Assembly (NCBI GenBank): GCA_013398295.1
Contig: VZSF01006560.1
Location: forward strand, 310,001 to 374,000
Source: Chionis minor
Taxonomy: Eukaryota > Chordata > Aves > Charadriiformes > Chionididae
DNA: 64,000 nt
Direction of reading: 5' to 3'
Part shown: positions 61,676 through 64,000 of the stretch, piece by piece
Layout: each line of letters begins with the position of its first letter
Position numbering within the stretch: position 1 is the first letter of the stretch
The notes under the pieces: generated by a model
What the model saw: only the letters and a program-made list of their open reading frames with translations
Database searches by the model: none
Told to the model about the DNA's origin: nothing
Position numbers and translations under genes: made by a program

Positions 61676-62030
61676 GGATACGCTACGAGCCTGTACGTCA
61701 CCTTGGAAGCCAACCAACATTTCAGTTTCCCGGGAAGTTGTAACGCTTCTACCACAACACTCAGCCGCATCCTCCCAACACGGCTCCCCTCGCACCCAGC
61801 CCCGCAGCCGCCACCCCCCGCCCCGGCTGCGAGCGCGCTCCTCCATTTCCATTTTCCAAATGCATTTTCCATTTTCCCTCCGTATTTCGAGCTCACCCTC
61901 TTGCGAGCCGCTCCGTGAGGCGGGGAGCCGAGGCGGGCTCACAGCAGCACCCCGCCACCCGNCCGGCAGAGCAAGGCCTGGCCTAGGCCTGGTCAACCGC
62001 GCTAATGCCCCCCCTCCTACCGCCCTCAGG
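61060..62030 (-). promoter_or_regulatory. CpG island, probable SLC26A2 promoter with non-coding exon 1
   Basis: CG dinucleotides are enriched in two sub-clusters, about 61060-61570 and 61676-62030, separated by a poly(A) run. It is the nearest CpG island upstream of SLC26A2. Two minus-strand donors could end a first exon: TATCC|GTGAGTAT (exon end 61676) and CAA|GTGAGTCGC (about 61357). The first, with an exon running upstream toward about 62.0 kb, is my preferred model. There is no transcript evidence and one base (61962) is N. Confidence 0.6.
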
Positions 62031-63467
62031 CTTCGCTTTTTACTTTCTAATTAATTCCAAGTGTGTTGTGAATGATGAGCGGCCCGAAGAGTCAGTGAGT
62101 CACTTGTTCTGCTTCTTACCCCGGAAAAACAAACCAAAGAACAGCGGAACTCGAGTGAAGAAGCCACGTTTCTGTTAATTAAGTTGTGCTCACGCTTTTA
62201 AGTTGAAAGATTAATTATGCCCGGGATTCCTGAGGTAAAGTAGCCTTGAGCTTTCCGTGGCTGTCACAGGTAGGGATACCATAACGATTTCTGACAGGGA
62301 AAACGGCCCTGTTTGGCTTTGGGGGTACCACTAGTATCCATAAAAAATAGTCTTTTAAAATCCCTCAGCATTGTTTGCACCAGTGTCCGGGTCTGTCTGG
62401 GAGGTACTTCCAGCTGGGAAGGCCAGAGGATCTTGGACAATGTCGTTACTGAAAAATACCCTTTTTTGTTCAGCACTGCCTCTTTATCTCCGGACTGGAG
62501 GTCAAGGTCGGAGGGGCCATACCCAGCCCTGTCCGCCTTCATCGTTTGCACAGAAAACCAGACATTCTTTGAAATTGGACATTGCCTAATATTTGCATTT
62601 CAGGTGGAGCCTTGAGCTGTCGAAAAGCCCATCAGTACCTGGTTGGAGAAAGCGAGACCAACTTCAAGCCTGCAGAGTCCACGCTCGTGTCTTTTGCTGT
62701 TAGGCCAATACTGTAAGTCTTGGTGTAGAAATACAGAATATTTCCAGTAGTAAACATTTACCCTCTCCACGAGGGTTTAACTAGGTGTGATGGTAACGAG
62801 AACAGGCAAGTTGCAAAGGAAATGAAGGCGCTCTCTCCCTCTCCCCTGGCTACCCACCATCAAAAGCATCAGTGGCTCTGACTTCCCAGTCCTCCAAGGG
62901 ATTTCTGCAGGAGTTTTAATTGAGTTTGAAGTATATGGTGACTCCCAAGACCATGAGAGCAAATCCTTGTGAGGAGTGACATCAAAAGCAAGAAGAGGAG
63001 CCTTTTCTGTAGGGGCTCCGCAGAAACCTAGTGAGAAACCACAAAACCAGGCAAGGGGCAGTATAGCATTTTCATGGTTGTTCTCGAGGCATTGGCTGTG
63101 GAACAGCTCGGACCATCAAACACATCATGTCTTCATGGAAAAAGCAGGGAAATAATAACCTCCTTGGAGCGCAAATAAAGAATGTTATATTAAAAAAAAA
63201 TCCCAAGCGTTAATTTTTGTCTGAATCACTGCATTATTAGGAGGTTGGGTTTTTTTTCTTTTTACTGTACACTGATTTTTTAAAAAGGGGGCTAGGGGGG
63301 CGGGGGGAAGCCAAGTAAATATTTAAGATCAGTAAATCATTTAACATGCAACTGCTTTCCTCTTCTCGAGGTATATTAAGTTTTATGGTTAATGTGTTTC
63401 TGTGCTAAGGGAACCTTTGGCCTTGGAGAAATGTGCCTCTGGCTGCTCACGCTCCAGCATCCCGTGC
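62031..63467. other. Intergenic stretch, nothing recognised
   Basis: No coding exon, repeat family or RNA gene was recognised on either strand between the SLC26A2 CpG island and the terminal CpG cluster. There is a G-rich patch (GGGGGGCGGGGGG) near 63292-63307. Confidence 0.5.
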
Positions 63468-63720
63468 CAAGGAGCGGTGAGCGGGGCTCGCTGACAGACA
63501 CACGAACGCCGGCCGGTGCCGCCTGCCCACCACACTCGCGCTGCCCACCAGACCCGCTGCCTCCGGATTGCCCAGTCATCTTCGTGATAGCGAATCTCCA
63601 GAGATCAGCTTCTCAGTCTCCAAAATAATCTTGAAAAACGCGCCTGTTTGTTCCGCCGGGCGCATGGTCCCGGGCAGCTCTTGAGCAGTGCCGCGGCGCC
63701 CTGGTCCACCCCCGGCAAAG
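63468..63720. promoter_or_regulatory. CpG-rich cluster near the right edge
   Basis: CG dinucleotides are frequent (ACGAACGCCGGCCGGTGCCG, then CGCGCCTG, CCGCCGGGCGC and GCCGCGGCGCCC). This could be the promoter of a gene beyond the window or a distal part of the SLC26A2 promoter region. In mammals PDE6A lies on this side, head-to-head with SLC26A2, but I see no PDE6A exon here. Confidence 0.35.
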
Positions 63721-64000
63721 AGCTCACGGGCTGCACAGGATGCTCTTACTGCCCCTCTCTGCTCTGTCAATAAAACCACTGTGCAATGGCTCTCCCAGGT
63801 TCTTCCCAGTCCTCTCCAGGCTTCCAGCTCTGCTTTATCGCTTGGCAGATAAAGGCACCCTCTGATTTCCCCCAGCTCTCAGTGGGTTTATGCCACCAGG
63901 CTCCCAGCAGAGTGTAAGGAGCCTCCTGCTCTCAGTTGTGTCCTCCTCCTACCTCTCTTGCTCAGTCCTGCTGGCTGTACAGCTCCGTGGCAGGATGGGT
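63721..64000. other. Right edge, nothing recognised
   Basis: Pyrimidine-rich, GC-moderate sequence without recognisable exons or repeats. Confidence 0.4.

Noticed and set aside
63468..64000. Assigning the right-edge CpG cluster to PDE6A
   Set aside because: Mammalian synteny makes it possible, but no PDE6A coding sequence is visible in the window.

Overview
The window is vertebrate genomic DNA, most likely from a bird. The pointers are intron-split genes of a vertebrate-specific family, two CR1 LINE 3' ends (one carrying the ATTCTATG-type octamer tail common in avian CR1), a low repeat load, CpG-island promoters and GC-rich intergenic DNA. A crocodilian or turtle cannot be excluded from the sequence alone. 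There is no bacterial content and no CRISPR, and I recognised no tRNA or rRNA.

The only genes I can identify with certainty are two SLC26-family sulfate/anion transporters in tandem on the minus strand. SLC26A2 (DTDST) lies at 51453-55824 (708 aa, two coding exons). An SLC26A2-like paralogue lies about 14.5 kb downstream of it at 32881-35923 (738 aa, two coding exons). Both have the same architecture: a first coding exon of about 620 bp ending in ...VYQ or ...LYQ, a phase-0 intron at the identical alignment position, and one large exon carrying the rest of the transmembrane domain and the cytoplasmic STAS domain. Both also have an acceptor just upstream of the start codon, so each should have a non-coding first exon. 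For SLC26A2 this probably lies in the CpG island at about 61.06-62.03 kb. For the paralogue I propose an exon ending in a strong donor at 36757, with a TATA-like box at 36965-36971.

Layout. 1-11.3 kb: no recognisable gene, several AT-rich homeobox/SOX-motif-rich stretches that look like conserved non-coding DNA, and a 107-bp direct duplication. 11.33-12.42 kb: a strong CpG island interrupted by a 204-base assembly gap, the promoter of a gene I cannot name. 12.5-32.3 kb: no recognisable exons. 32.3-37.5 kb: the SLC26A2-like gene with its promoter region. 37.9-38.75 kb: a 5'-truncated CR1 LINE with an intact ORF. 38.75-51.4 kb: intergenic, with a short LTR-like insertion beside a palindromic TG/TA/CA repeat, and the probable SLC26A2 3' UTR. 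51.45-62.0 kb: SLC26A2. 62-64 kb: intergenic, ending in a second CpG cluster.

The two transporters probably both move sulfate or related anions across the plasma membrane. SLC26A2 supplies sulfate for proteoglycan sulfation in cartilage. The paralogue keeps the full fold and an intact reading frame, but differs at the predicted anion-site segment of TM10, in the TM3 region and in the STAS variable loop, so a changed substrate or mechanism is plausible. Most of the remaining window is non-coding, and I made no gene calls there.
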